Shown: positions 1 to 11,044 of the stretch, one piece after another
How the letters are laid out: each line of letters starts with the position of its first letter
How positions within the stretch are numbered: the stretch's first letter is position 1
Program-made: the position numbers and the translations under genes
The notes under the pieces: model-generated
The model's input: only the letters and a program-made list of their open reading frames with translations
Told to the model about the DNA's origin: nothing
Database searches by the model: none
Source: Cranoglanis bouderius
Taxonomy: Eukaryota > Chordata > Actinopteri > Siluriformes > Cranoglanididae
Direction: 5' to 3'
DNA length: 64,000 nucleotides
Assembly: GCA_023630585.1 (NCBI GenBank)
Contig: CM042548.1
Location: forward strand, 9,355,027 to 9,419,026

Positions 1-1160
1 TAGTGTAGCTGCATTGCATTCTGAAATGTTGAGTCCAACATTTGTTGTCTCCATTAATTCTACACTGGATTTATATGATGTTCTTGCACTTTTGTTTTTA
101 GGAGCAAACATCAAAACCTAAATACAACTGCAACAGCACTAACAGTGTCCCTCTATACTGTTATTGTGTAGCAGACAACCACCAGCTTCTCACACGTATA
201 ACTAAAATGCAACAGCAACACCATCAAATTAGCACCAGAATTACTAAACACATCACAGATATTTTGTTCGAAGCATATTTAACATGTTTCAAAATGTAGT
301 TTTCCTTTGGGATGAGTACTTGCTCAGCCCATCCATTAAAAACAGTACAGTTTTGTGACCTTGCTTTAGTATCTCCTGGCTATGTTAAAGAACATCATGC
401 AGACAATTTAGTATGTTGGAACATGAAAAATACAATCACTTCTGCTGCCTAAGTGCCACGCTTTTATATCTAGTTCAGCATGTTGGTTTATCAGCCAACA
501 GCCAGTTAATTTGGCCGAAGCCCCATATTGTTAAATTAAGACAAATACTAGTCGTGATCAAAAGAAAACACTTCTCATATTACTTAGTCTTAATATATTC
601 ATAATTAAATTTAGTTTATTTCTCTTAGCCTTTTGTTTTGTGTATTATTATTTAAGTCAAAATTGTACATTTTTATTCTCTTATTTTTATGCATCATAGT
701 ACTGCAATTGACAGCAAAACAAAGAAATTAATTAATGAATTAATAAAGTGACCTGCATTGTACAGGTTTTTTTTCCTATTGTTCTTCTATTATTCTTTTT
801 TGTTAGTTTGTTTGTTTGCTGTTATAAAGGTAAATGCACGTTTTAAAGGGAATGGTCCAGACACAGTTGGAAAATTCTTGCAACAACATCTCTGCAGAAG
901 AAAAATTATCTCACCTCGGAGGTGTGAAGTGCATGCAAGTAATCCAGTACTGCTCTGTAATGTCCTGTTCTTTAGCATTTTAATAATGGTGGCGATGTAC
1001 GTATGCAGGTGTCAGTTTGGGACCATGAGGAGAGATGAAAGCTTGGTATTTTAGCTCAGCATGAGGTTTACTGTGTGAACTGAGGAAATGTGCTAAGTTT
1101 TCCTGTGATGGGCGGACGGATACTTGTGAATGCACTGTGCTTGTACTTGTTGGCAGCAGG

Positions 1161-1164
<4 letters not shown>
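1..1164. other. Intronic DNA, no recognised feature
   Basis: AT-rich sequence with no exon, RNA gene or repeat that I recognise. The short open frames have no family resemblance and no splice context. By position it is probably an intron of cadm1, whose last exons lie downstream on the same strand (inference). Confidence 0.4.
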
Positions 1165-1240
<76 letters not shown>

Positions 1241-1268
1241 GTACACACACACACACACACACACACAC
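1165..1268. repeat. Compound (AT)n-(AC)n microsatellite
   Basis: About 34 AT units run from 1165 to 1232, followed by a short AAAT spacer and about 12 AC units up to 1268. The array abuts the Tc1-type MITE that starts near 1266, so the element sits directly at the microsatellite edge. The long frames of alternating Ile/Tyr and Cys/Val across it are artefacts. Confidence 0.95.
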
Positions 1269-1783
1269 TAGTGTGGAAAAGTTTCAGGCACCCTATTTTT
1301 TTTTTAGGTACAAACTTTGTCATAGATTTTTTTATTTTATGACTTCTACATTATCAAGTCAGTACGAAAAACATTTTAGATTCCCAAACATTAGTTTTCT
1401 AGCACAAAATTAAATGTTACAGAAAAATGTTTGTATGTCATTAAAGAAAGCAGCATATTACGTAAGAGACACTTTTCAGACAAAAAACACAATGAAGGCT
1501 GCTGGGTTTTGCTGCAAAAATGAGAAGCAAGTGTGAAAGTGAAAGTCTCCAGAAGAACTGTGTCTGGTTCTGCAAGATGCTCAATAAAACTTACCAGCTC
1601 ATTTCCTTATAAAACTGCACTAATTGTACTGGAGACTACAATTTTTTAGTTTTTTGTCACACCAAATATTGACTTTGTTTCATTTACTTTTTTAATGTAG
1701 AAACAATTAATTTAATTATTTTAAAGGCATCTGTGCTCTACAGCATTTCCTTGCATGTCCCTGAAACTGTTGCACAGTAATAT
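1266..1783 (+). mobile_element. Tc1-type MITE, family A, copy 1 (diverged)
   Basis: First of five copies in the window of one non-autonomous family whose ends read CAGTACTGTGCAAAAGTTTTAGGCAC-like and its complement (others at 19885, 56744, 62347, 63423). Here the left end is GTGTGGAAAAGTTTCAGGCA and the right end is TGTTGCACAGTA. The body matches the 62347 copy through its length. No transposase frame survives. This is an old copy with eroded termini. TA target duplications and TIRs place the family in Tc1/mariner. Confidence 0.75.
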
Positions 1784-1816
1784 TATATAGCACACACAAG
1801 AGTTAATATCATTAAC

Positions 1817-2174
1817 CAGGGTTGCCATTTTTCAGCAAAATCTCCAACTACCACACAAGAGACCTGCAACTAGCCCAAGAAATTCAGGTTTTGGAAAAAG
1901 GAGACAGTTTTTTCTTTTTCTCAGCCTTTGTGTGGGAAACAAGGTCACACGTGTTTCTGATTTACAGAAATTATCCACTCCATAATCCCCCTTTCCCTCT
2001 CTCAGTCTTTGCAGTATATCTTGGTTCTGTATGTTGTAGACACACTGTCTGCACTTACACTTTACATTTGTTTGCCGAACAATTTGTTTCAATTCCAATT
2101 ATTTGTTATATAACAAGGTCTTGGCAGCCGAATTTTATGCTAGCCCAATTTAGCAGAAAAACTTGCCAACTCTG
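1817..2174. mobile_element. Short hAT-like non-autonomous element
   Basis: The left end CAGGGTTGCCA and right end TTGCCAACTCTG form imperfect terminal inverted repeats. The 8 bases outside each end (1809-1816 TCATTAAC, 2175-2182 TTATAAAC) agree at 6 of 8 positions, consistent with an eroded 8-bp hAT target duplication. No coding remnant was seen. The superfamily assignment is inference from end sequence and duplication length. Confidence 0.5.
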
Positions 2175-2378
2175 TTATAAACTACTCCGCTGAAAATGTT
2201 CATAGAGTGAGCATGGGGCAGCATGATTCCTATCCCAATGGGCTTTTATCAGTGCTTGTTACAGTTCCAATTTTTGACCACTAGGTTCAATAATAACACT
2301 ATGGACCTAAATGGGGCAGTGAGTGTACTGCCTTGCGATTGTTCATAATCTACAAAATCATTGGAGCATCAGCTTATA

Positions 2379-3630
2379 CAGTCATGGGAAAAAGAAAGTA
2401 CATGCTCCTTCAATTCTAGGTTTTATTTATCAGGGCTTAAATAACAATTGTGTGGTCCACACCAACTTCTATAATCAAACAAATAACCTCAGTTGACAAA
2501 AGAAAACACAACACATTTCAATATGTAGTATTTTTCCCAAAAAGTAAACCAGAATTCAGAAACCATGTGGAAAGAAATAAGTACACCTTATAATTCAGTA
2601 ACATGTAGAACCACCTTTAGCAACAATAATTTGAAGTAAACATTTTTCTGTCCGAGTTTATCAGCCTCTCACATCGTTTTGGAGAAATTTTGTCCCACTC
2701 TTTTTACAACATTGCTTCAGTTCATTGATCTTTGAGGGCAATTTAATCAGCATCTCAGTGGGGTTGAGGTCTGAACTTTGACTTGGCCATTCCAAACACC
2801 TTGATTTTTTTCTTCTTTAACCATTCATATGTCAATTTGCTGGTGTACTTGGGATCATCGTCCTGTTGCATGACCCAATTTCGGCCCAACTTAAGCTGCT
2901 GGACAGATGTCTCAAGAAAATTCTGGTATAAAGTGAAGCTCATCATTGTCTCAATGTTTCCCAGGTCCTGTGGCTGCAAAACAAGCCCAAATCGTCACCC
3001 CTCCTTTGTGGTGATAAGCCGTGTTTGGTTTGTCCAAGGTGACTAAACGTCTCCACCTTGGTCTCATCAGTCTAAAGGATATTGTTCCAGAAATTTTGTG
3101 GTTTGTTCAGATGCAATTTAGTCTTTTTGGAGAGAAGGGCTTTTTCCAAGCCACCCTTCCATGAAAGCCATACTTTTTCAGTCTTTTTCTGATTGTGCGA
3201 TCATTAACAAATATTAATGTGCTTACAGAGGCATGTAGGTCACATGATGTGGCTATTAGGTTTTTCTTTATATCTCTTAGCATTAAATGGTCTGACCTTG
3301 GAATAAATTTGCTGGGACGCCCACTCCTGGGAAGATTGGCAACTGTCTTGAAGGCTCTCCAACAATCCTTCTCACTGTAGAATGGTGAATTTCAAATTGT
3401 TCGGAGATGGCCTTATAACCCTTCCCAGATTGATGAGCAGCAACAGTTGCTTCTCTGAGGTCATGGCTGTTGTCCTTTCATCTTGGCATGATGTAGAGAC
3501 ACACCTGAGTGTTCCAGAACACCAACCTGCCAAACATTTTGGTAGTCACACTTCTTGATGATTAACTAATCTTGTGCATTTCATTAGTAACACCTGGCTG
3601 CTAAGTACTCTCTTAAAAATCTAGGATTTT
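2379..3630 (-). mobile_element. Tc1-like transposon, right end eroded
   Basis: Begins with CAGTCATGGGAAAAAGAAAG next to TA at 2377-2378, a familiar fish Tc1 terminus. The transposase is on the minus strand. The right inverted repeat fades near 3630 (AAGTACTCTCTTAAAAATC), so the last tens of bases are missing or diverged. The coding region is broken; see the pseudogene entry. Confidence 0.85.
2640..3496 (-). pseudogene. Tc1 transposase pseudogene
   Basis: Minus-strand remnant of a Tc1 DDE transposase. The start near 3496 reads Met-Pro-Arg then TGA, where relatives continue, consistent with a single-base loss. The HTH portion is seen near 3390-3470. The second catalytic aspartate is present in a QQDDDPKYTSK motif near 2865, but the frame then shifts into a stop near 2755, so the third acidic residue is out of frame. 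C-terminal codons resembling the family end (SDRKM-like) lie near 2640-2670. Inactive. Confidence 0.8.
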
Positions 3631-4242
3631 CCGTCTTCGAACGCAGTTCAGCCAATCCGATTTTAGAACTGAAAATATCTGTTTTACATTGAGTTTTTTA
3701 GGACAGCTATTAAAAAAATAATGTTTGATGACAAGCAAGATTCCTCTGCTTGGTAGACCATATTTTTAGTAGGTGACATACTTTTAGCACACTTAGTCTG
3801 TTCTTTGTGAAATGCCAGATCAAAAGGGCAATGTTCAGCCTTTATGGACTGACCTCATCAGCTAAGAATAAATCATGCTGTTCAACCTGTGGTTAACTCC
3901 AGCTGTATTGATCAGCACTCATGAATTCTCTATTGATTACAGTGCTTGGGCTAAAGCTCCTCTCAACAGACCAATATTTTTGAAGAGCTCAGAAAAAAAC
4001 AAAAAAAACAAAACAAATTCCTTGTTTATATATATTAAATCCATTTCAAAATACCACATTGTAGTGTGTATTGGTTGGCTTCTCTGCTGTGCTGTGGTGA
4101 AAGTTCTATGGTTGTAAATATTTCTTGGTGAAAGATTCAGGATGCAGTGTGTTTCAGAGTTCATTGCAGGTGCTGAATGAAACTTCTTCCACCTTTTGGG
4201 TAAGAATGGGCACATACAGATTCCCATCCATTCACAGGATTT
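3631..4242. other. Intronic DNA, no recognised feature
   Basis: No exon, RNA or clear repeat boundary. The stretch near 3645-3700 (CCAATCCGATTTTAGAACTG) looks like the end of a fish short repeat, but I could not place the other end. Confidence 0.3.
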
Positions 4243-4547
4243 TGAGGGTTACTTCAAAAATGTATTCTGTTACAGTTACAAATTACTTCATAAAAAATGT
4301 AATCAGTAACGTAATCCAAAGATCACAATATGAAAGTAATGTAATCTGATTATTTTTGGATTACTTCAAGGTCACATATGTAAATAAAGTCAAGAGAAAA
4401 GCAATGTGATCTAAAATAGTTTTATTTAGAGCTTATTTTAGAGCTTAAAACATGTTCAATGTATGGATTTGTTTTAATAAAATAAATAAATAAATAAGTA
4501 AATAAAAGATCACTGTTCCTGATGCGGGTAACATTACATCACAAAAG

Positions 4548-5163
4548 TTAGGGTGACCATATTCTGGTTTTCCAAAAACAGGACACGCTCAACAGCGTTC
4601 AAAACAGTGTTACAGACTTTAATACACTGAAAAAGGTACACTATTAGCATAAATATATATAAATAAAATTGGTTTCACTCTGTCCACATTCACCCTGTCC
4701 ACATTTTACACATTTTCCTACATTCTTTTGAATGTCCATGGAATAAAATAAAATATTACATGCCACGAGTGTACCTTCTACCATCATTTACACATTTGAC
4801 TGACCATGTAATACGAAGCAGTGTGATAATATGAAATTAAAAATGACCATATATGGTCAATGACAGCTCAGGACAGCTGTCATTTGCTGCTATTGTCAAG
4901 CAACTGTTTGATGCCGTACACAACAGCACTTTGCGTTCACTGAGAGCAGGCTAATGGTTGAGAGGCAGGAATTTGGCCGATAGTTGCTGCAAGCCTTTTA
5001 TAATCAACCAATTGGGGTGCGAGAAGGTGGGAATTACAGAGAGGGGTTAAAGCAATGCAAATATGCGCACACATTATGCAGTATTAGAACATAAGCACAA
5101 ATTTAGAAATCCCGGCCGGACGCTTTTTTAAGGTCCAAAAAAAAGGATGTATGGTCACCCTAA
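4548..5163. mobile_element. Nested DNA element with perfect 14-bp TIRs
   Basis: TTAGGGTGACCATA at 4548-4561 is matched exactly by its complement TATGGTCACCCTAA at 5150-5163. Both sides are flanked by CAAAAG (4542-4547 and 5164-5169), a perfect 6-bp direct repeat expected of a target-site duplication. The 616-bp body has no transposase. It interrupts the GTAATC-rich element at 4243-5497, so it is the younger insertion. Confidence 0.75.
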
Positions 5164-5348
5164 CAAAAGCATTTCAGAGAAAAATTTGTGTTCATTTCTA
5201 TCAAATTAACTGCACCAGGAGGTTGCTCATGCGAGCCACGACTGGCAAGAGAGAACCAGAACTATAATCAAGCAGCTGTCTATATTGACAAAAGATTCAT
5301 TTCTTTGGTTTTACATGAAAAGAAGAAAACTGTAATCCTGATAGTATT

Positions 5349-5370
5349 GCCTTTTTTTTTTTTTTTTTTT
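5349..5370. repeat. Poly(T) tract
   Basis: Run of about 20 T inside the right half of the 4243-5497 element. Confidence 0.8.
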
Positions 5371-5497
5371 TACAAAATGTACTGGTAATCTGATTGCTTT
5401 GTTTTTTGACGTAAATAACGGATTACAGTTACCATTTTTTTGTATCCTGATTACGTGATGCCGTTACATGTATTCCGTTACTCCCCAAGCCTGGCCA

Positions 5498-6085
5498 TTC
5501 TTGAGCATGGTTTATGCTTTCACCCCCCTGGTACACTTCTCTCTTCCTCGCTCTCTCTCTCTTTCACTTGATACATGTTTTGTGTTTCATCCTCTCTGTG
5601 TAGCCTAGCAACAGGTAGCAGGCAACAGTTCATGTCTCAAATATGGTTTTCTATGGAGGAGGAGCAAATGCCACAGCACTCAAAGGAAGCACACAGATGC
5701 ACGTAAACACCAGTCAAACATCTCACGCTCCACAGTATTTTTGGCAGACCACCAGAGCGAGCAGACCGAGACCGCCTTATTATTACAGGCTTCTAAGGTT
5801 AGCTTTTTGCCAAGAAGCACTGGTGTTGCCAGACTTGAGAAAAACAGCAATACAGAATAATTTACAAGCACAAATTTGTTAAAGACTTGTTTGTCATCAA
5901 ACACCTGTTACTGCACCACATGGATTGAATTTTGCATTAATGCGCCAGGGTTTGAATCAATAAAAAGTTACACTTAAGTCCTTAGAATACCCTAACCATT
6001 GTCTGTTATGTTGCTTATCAACCACAGCTTATTGCTAACAGACTACATTGTGTGGAAGATCATATTGTTTTTGTTGGCGTTTTAT
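5498..6085. other. Intronic DNA, no recognised feature
   Basis: Contains a short CT-rich tract near 5545-5570. I see no supported gene or repeat boundary. Confidence 0.3.
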
Positions 6086-6236
6086 AAAAGCAATAAGCCA
6101 ATCATGGGTGTTCGTTACAGTGATTTTATCAGTGCTAAGAGGGTTTTAGGCACTCCGCTTCACATAATGCCTAAGAACTCATTTATCCATGATAAAATCA
6201 CTGTAACACACACGCTCTTAGTGGCTTAATGCTTTA
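6086..6236. repeat. Short hairpin MITE
   Basis: Inverted arms of about 50 bp: AAAGCAATAAGCCA...CAGTGATTTTATCA on the left and TGATAAAATCACTGTAACA...GGCTTAATGCTTTA on the right. A half copy with the same AAAGCAATAAGCCA arm lies at 42239-42297. No coding content. Class unknown. Confidence 0.6.
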
Positions 6237-6244
6237 ATCTAGAT

Positions 6245-6993
6245 CAAGGGTCAGGAACCTATGGCTCGCGAGCCATATGTGGCTCTTTCAGTGATTGCCA
6301 ATGGCTTGACGACAGGAATAAATAAATAAAACAATTACGAATCACGAAAGCTAGGGTGTCGATTCAATTAAAACTTTACACATTTTAAAATATTACATAA
6401 TTCATAATCGATGCATCGTTGTTTCTCGTTTGTCATGTAGACACCAACCAGTCGTGATGTGGCACAACAAGCTCAAATTTCATTGGACAGTGTGGAGCAG
6501 AGCGGTCATTTCCGGGTCTAATTCATAAACCAGTTGAAAACTACATAGCCACTGTCTGTTTTCTGTTTTTTAACAAAGGTGAAATGGCTAAAAGAAAAAA
6601 AAAAAAACAAGTATCATTTTTCCAGTCGGAACGGACAGACAAATTTACATTTGTGGAAGTCTCATTAATGGTAAGTAGTGTTCAATTTACTCTTACTTAC
6701 GTACTGCATCTTGTATTGATTTACCATTTGATGAAACTACCATAACTGGTTAAATCACCACTTCACCTATTAGGTGAAGTGCAGGCTGTTAGGTCAAGAA
6801 CACACAAAATGGCCTTTATTACGTTACCACTTTTTACAACTGTATAATAATGCTTAAGATAATAATTATAGTAATAAGAAGAAGCAAATAAAAATGTCAA
6901 AAAATATCTTAACTTTTCTCTGGCTCTTTTCTAATATCTTAACTTTTCTCTGCCTTTTATGGCTCTGCCAGCTGAAAAGGATCCTGACCTCTG
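6245..6993 (+). mobile_element. hAT transposon derivative with perfect 8-bp TSD
   Basis: Ends CAAGGGTCAGGA (6245) and TCCTGACCTCTG (to 6993) are near-perfect inverted repeats. They are flanked by identical ATCTAGAT at 6237-6244 and 6994-7001, the 8-bp duplication diagnostic of hAT insertion. The left end continues into ACCTATGGCTCGCGAGCCA, a known vertebrate hAT terminal motif. At 749 bp it is far too short for an intact transposase, but it keeps the 5' end of one. Confidence 0.85.
6584..6673 (+). pseudogene. hAT transposase N-terminal remnant
   Basis: An ATG at 6584 opens a frame starting MAKRK, then a lysine run, then SERTDKFTFVEV and onward until TAA near 6754. The TDK-FxFVE pattern is like the start of GTF2IRD2/EPM2AIP1-type hAT transposases that I recall. 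A GTAAGT donor-like site follows at 6671, so the original gene may have been spliced here. The remaining domain is deleted. Confidence 0.5.
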
Positions 6994-7075
6994 ATCTAGA
7001 TTATGTGAAGCTGGTTAAGCTGGTGGTTTGTCCAGCTAGTATTTTTTAGCTTCCTTCGTCTTTTGTGTTTTCTGG

Positions 7076-7515
7076 TAGAGGTCGACTGATTGACCGGTTT
7101 TGTCAATTAATCTGCACAGATAACAAATTGCTGGAAGTATCATTTATCGGCAAAAAATAATATGTAAAATACGAATATTTTTTCCCGGAAGCGGCTGAGA
7201 AGGGTCCACTGTCATTATACAGTACGAGAGCGGCCTCTAGAGGTGAAATAAAAACAATCGCTGACAAATTTTGTTGTGTTATTTGAAGTGTTTTTTGATT
7301 CATTTTAGATGTCTCTATTTCTATTTGTTATTTGGAGTGTTATTTTTTGGTTCAGTTTGGATGTATACCTTTTATTTACTAATTTAATATTTATTTATGG
7401 TACAGTCAGTACTGTTTATTTTTGTAAGAAAGTTCAGCAATATTTTACTCTGAGTGTTATGTTTTCAGTATCAATTTTAAAAACTATCGGTTAATTAATC
7501 GGTTATCGGCAGGTA
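7076..7515. mobile_element. MITE with TAGAGGTCGAC end, right end missing
   Basis: Left terminus TAGAGGTCGACTGATTGACC and internal ATCGGTTAATTAATCGGTTATCGG belong to a fish repeat that ends in inverted TAGAGGTCGACCGAT motifs. The right terminus is not visible. No coding sequence. Confidence 0.5.
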
Positions 7516-7898
7516 AAGCCAAATGGTTCAACCATATTACAGCTGGTACAGTACACAGTGAAACGAAACAATGTTGTAACTTTTTTCATAAGTTTTAAAC
7601 CCCAATTAAAAATGTACTGGAGCTAGGAGTAGTGGTTTTTTTTTTTTTACACCTGCTGTACGATAGGCTGAACTTTGCAGTAATTAAGACTTCTGAGAAG
7701 CAGAGAGAGGAGGTGGAGCAGAGATCAGCCTGTTGTGGGAAGAGAGTTTTAATAAATATAAACTTATCAAGTCAGAGCGGCTTTCAAAATCTGAAAATCT
7801 GAATTCTATTCACATTTTTTTTAGAAAAGCAAACACTCACACTGTAGAATCCTATATTAGAACGTACATCATGCTGCAATCAAGCTTTATAATGACGC

Positions 7899-9112
7899 CA
7901 GTGGTGGAAAGAGTACAACACACACTGACTTTGAGTAGAAAAATTCACTTGAAGAGAAAGAAAAGTACTAATCAAGAAAATTAGTCAATTAAGCAATTAT
8001 TTTTAACATGTATTTACAATTGACACAACTAATCTGAAATGTGTTCTATTTTCTGTATTTTGTTCTTATGCTGTGCGAGTTTGCATGTTCTCCCTGTGCT
8101 TCGGGGTTTCCTCCGAGTACTGCAGTTTCCTCCCCCAGTCCAAAGACATGTGTTGTAGGCTGATTGGCTTGTTCGTAGTGTGTGAATGTGTGTGCGATTG
8201 TGACCTTTGATAGGTTGCCGCCCCGTCCAGGGTCTCCCTCGCCTTGTGCCTCAAGTTCCCTGGGATAGACTCCAGGCTCCCCCACAGCCCTGTGTAGGAT
8301 AAGCGGTATGGAAGATGGATGGATGGATGGATGGATGTTCTTATGCTGACTTACCAAGTGAGCCATGCTGGAGTGAACATCACTTCCGTTATCAACAGTA
8401 TATAAAGAAACGTAACATTAGCTGGCTAGACAACTTAGCCAAATCCTGCTAGGGTTTCAGTAGCTTGCTAGGTTCTTTATCTTGCTAGCTAGTAGCTGTT
8501 AATTCACAAATGTTTCTAGCTACTGTACATACTTAGCTATCGTACACATTATCCTGAGCACTACCTATAGGCCGTAGCACCACTTATATTTAACACAACA
8601 GGCAACTGCTAACAGACATCGAAGTGACATCTTAAGTTAAGTGATGGCTAATAGTTTACATGTTTCCAGTTAAATGTTGAGCAGTGAAATGCTGCTATCT
8701 CCACAGGTTTGACTCACATAATTTACAGATTATTATCATTCTGTTTCCTTTGAAGCATTTAAAACTGAAGATAGCTGATAAATTGGGTTTATCAGGTGCA
8801 TTGTCTCCACTATCTCAGACATTGCTACTGCTGCTCAGCATTTGGTGGCTGAAGTGTGGACTTTAAGACAGCAGGGAAAGGCTTAATTTTGATTTAAATT
8901 GAATTTTTTTAAAAATATATTTTTTACACATACTGTCTTTTAATTGCTGTACAGTCTTGTGGGGATAAATGCATTATTATTTCTTACTTTCTAAAATTCA
9001 AGTAAAATAAAAGTACTACGAGTTAATTATACACAGAAAAGTACAGTTAAGCTGAACCTTGTACTCATGTTCTTTAACGAGCGTACATGTAGTTTGTTAC
9101 TTTCCACCCTTG
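7899..9112. mobile_element. DNA element with GGTGGAAAG termini, hosting a SINE
   Basis: CAGTGGTGGAAAG at 7899 and CTTTCCACCCTTG ending at 9112 form imperfect TIRs of a repeat that is very common in teleosts (the ends also carry short AGTAC motifs such as AAAGTACTACGAG). The flanks do not show a clear duplication. A SINE with its own target duplication sits inside at 8074-8335, so this element predates it. No transposase remains. Confidence 0.5.
8074..8335 (+). mobile_element. tRNA-type SINE, 5'-truncated, with 13-bp TSD
   Basis: Body shared with copies at 22605, 57538 and 60572: GTTTGCATGTTCTCCCTGTG, a GTTTCCTCC motif, AGTCCAAAGACATG, and a 3' end GGATAAGCGGTATGGAAGAT followed by (GGAT)n. 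The direct repeat TGTTCTTATGCTG flanks it at 8061-8073 and 8336-8348. The tRNA-like head is missing, as happens with incomplete reverse transcription. The (GGAT)n tail replaces a poly(A) tail. Confidence 0.85.
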
Positions 9113-9714
9113 AGTGTGGCATTAATAATAGAAAAATCCTGGCAGTGTTCATCTCACTTAGCCATGTCATTATGTTTTAACTCATTTGCTATAGCAAATA
9201 GCTTTGGTCCACTTTAGTCACTCTAACTACTGAGTTTAATTAAAAAGCTACATATTTTGACTTTGATTGAAAGCTAAATGAATGTTTTTTGAAAACAAAA
9301 AATGCATTTTTTCCCCCCCACAGATGATAGTCATCCGAATGATGTCTAGTGTTGAATATCCATTCACTGATGACAGAATTCACAAGTCTGCTAATAATAA
9401 GGCTGATGATTGCCAGGCCAGTTTGACATGTGATATGACCCTCGATACGAATTGCATTGTACTTTCTCACTTTATACCAGAAAGAAGGGTTACATTTGTA
9501 TATGGTTGCACTACTTGTGTGTGTTTTGCTCCCTCTAGCTCTCTGTTTATCTACAGCTTTCTAAAATTACATTTTTATTATACAAGTACAAAAAAATCAG
9601 CAGTGATTCTCATCCCTTATAGATAAATCAAATACATTTCAGACATGATCATATTTTTTGTCACATGTGATTATGTGAATATTAAAGTATATGCTCACAT
9701 GTAGTAGTAATAGT
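9113..9714. other. Intronic DNA; possible conserved block
   Basis: No gene seen. The segment 9320-9480 is complex, non-repetitive sequence following a pyrimidine-rich CAG, but it has no coding similarity that I recognise. Confidence 0.25.
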
Positions 9715-10113
9715 CAGTCTATACAGGATTTCGCAGAGTTTTTCTGTGATTGTTGCGGCCAAAAATGCTCGATTTTGCTTTTTCGAAAATTTGTGATGCA
9801 AAAAAGATTTGTGATTTGCAGATTTTTTTTTTTTTTTTTCAGAAAACTACTTGAATTGACTAAATTGCAATTGCAAAAAATTGTTTTGTTTTGGTCTTTA
9901 GCAGCGATGTTTGTTGGTAAATGAGACCTTTTATCTGTACTCATGTTCGAAGCACGTGTTGTGTGTTGTGATGACATCACGTGGCACGTTGTGATGACGT
10001 CACATGACACGTCTTGGCCCGAATCTGCAGTAATTTTGAAAAATTGCAAGCTCTTGCGAATATTGCGGAGATTCCTTGATTTTGCGTTAATTTTTGCAAT
10101 CCTGGAGGGACTG
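9715..10113. mobile_element. hAT-like MITE with CAGTC...CAGGATT ends
   Basis: Left CAGTCTATACAGGATT and right CAATCCTGGAGGGACTG are inverted repeats of a fish element whose usual end is CAGTCCCTCCAGGATT. Inside are repeated AATTTTTGCAAT-like A/T motifs and two TGACRTCA boxes. It lies within AGT-rich sequence, so target duplications cannot be separated from the microsatellite. No coding remnant. Confidence 0.55.
9995..10002. promoter_or_regulatory. Perfect CRE palindrome inside a MITE
   Basis: TGACGTCA, the consensus CREB/ATF site, with a near copy GATGACATCACGTG about 20 bp upstream. Presence is seen in the sequence. Any activity is inference. Confidence 0.3.
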
Positions 10114-10116
10114 AGC

Positions 10117-10144
10117 AGTAGTAGTAGTAGTAGTAGTAGTAGCA
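10117..10144. repeat. (AGT)n microsatellite
   Basis: About 9 AGT units directly right of the MITE at 9715-10113. Confidence 0.85.
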
Positions 10145-10294
10145 GTACATTTGAAAAGGCCACATGTGTAAAATATGTGAAACAGAACATGTGAAGTATT
10201 TAAAAGCCACATGTGTAGTTCATGTGACATTTCTATAAAGAATAGGTGCAGTTTGTGTACAATTACTGACTGCATTCCATGTGTTGTTGTGTAA

Positions 10295-10450
10295 AACCTG
10301 CCACCTACCTCCTACCCAGTCCACAGGACACTGCCCAGAACCAGACACAGATGTTTGGGCGGTAGATCATTCTTAGCACAGCAGTGACACTGACATGTTG
10401 TAGGTGTTGTGTTATTATGAGTGGATCAGGCACAGCACTGTTGTTGGCAT
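10295..10450. repeat. Fragment of a teleost interspersed repeat
   Basis: Contains CAGCAGTGACACTGACATG and GAGTGGATCAGGCACAGCACTG, phrases I recognise from a common fish repeat of unassigned class (related text: GTGTCTGATCCACTC and CACCATGTCAGTGTCACTG). Both ends are lost. Confidence 0.45.
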
Positions 10451-11044
10451 AATATATAGACATTTTTCTCAGCAGTAAGATACAGAAGACGAAATAAATT
10501 ATAATATTCCATCAGAGACCCTTTACCGGTGACATATGCATGAAAAATGCTGTGTGGTCTGGCAGAGTTTGCTGTACCTAGTTTTGTTTTTACCTGTAAG
10601 TCATTAATTCATTAGCATTGAAATGCTTAAAAATGCTTTAGGTTTACTTTTAGACTTGGAACAATTTTAAAGGACCGACTGGGATGCTCAACTCACAGGG
10701 CTCATTTTTAAACTAATTTTCCATCCAGCTCTGAACATGTTTAGTGCCTCAGGTGAAGTAGGCACATTAAAAATGAATGCTACAGTCTAGACAGCTTACA
10801 TTCTTAATATTGTTTTTTTAACGTTGAGTCAGTGCAGTCAACTAACATTGGCTTTATTGACTACTGATTAATTGATGGCTGATGGTATTGAGTTAATGTA
10901 ATGTAAATAGAGTATTTTGTACTACTTTGAGGTACATGGTGTGATGTATTGTGATTGCTGTTTTCATTGTGATTGATGGAGCATTTGCATATGTAGATGT
11001 TGGGATATGGCTTTAAACTTTACTCTGGCCTGCATTTATAACTA
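10451..11044. other. Intronic DNA, no recognised feature
   Basis: AT-rich sequence without a supported gene or repeat. Confidence 0.3.

Larger units (their letters stand above)
4243..5497. mobile_element. Non-autonomous DNA element rich in GTAATC/GATTAC, interrupted
   Basis: The left flank (GGGTTACTTCAAAAATGTATTC with repeated TAATC motifs) and the right flank (GTTACATGTATTCCGTTACTCCCC) resemble the two ends of a widespread fish repeat whose termini read GGGGAGTAACGGAATACATG. The middle is split by a separate insertion at 4548-5163. Ends are imperfect and the superfamily is uncertain. No coding sequence was seen. Confidence 0.5.

Noticed and set aside
1090..1413. 107-codon plus-strand frame and several overlapping minus frames
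   Set aside because: They consist mainly of the AT and AC microsatellite plus a MITE end.
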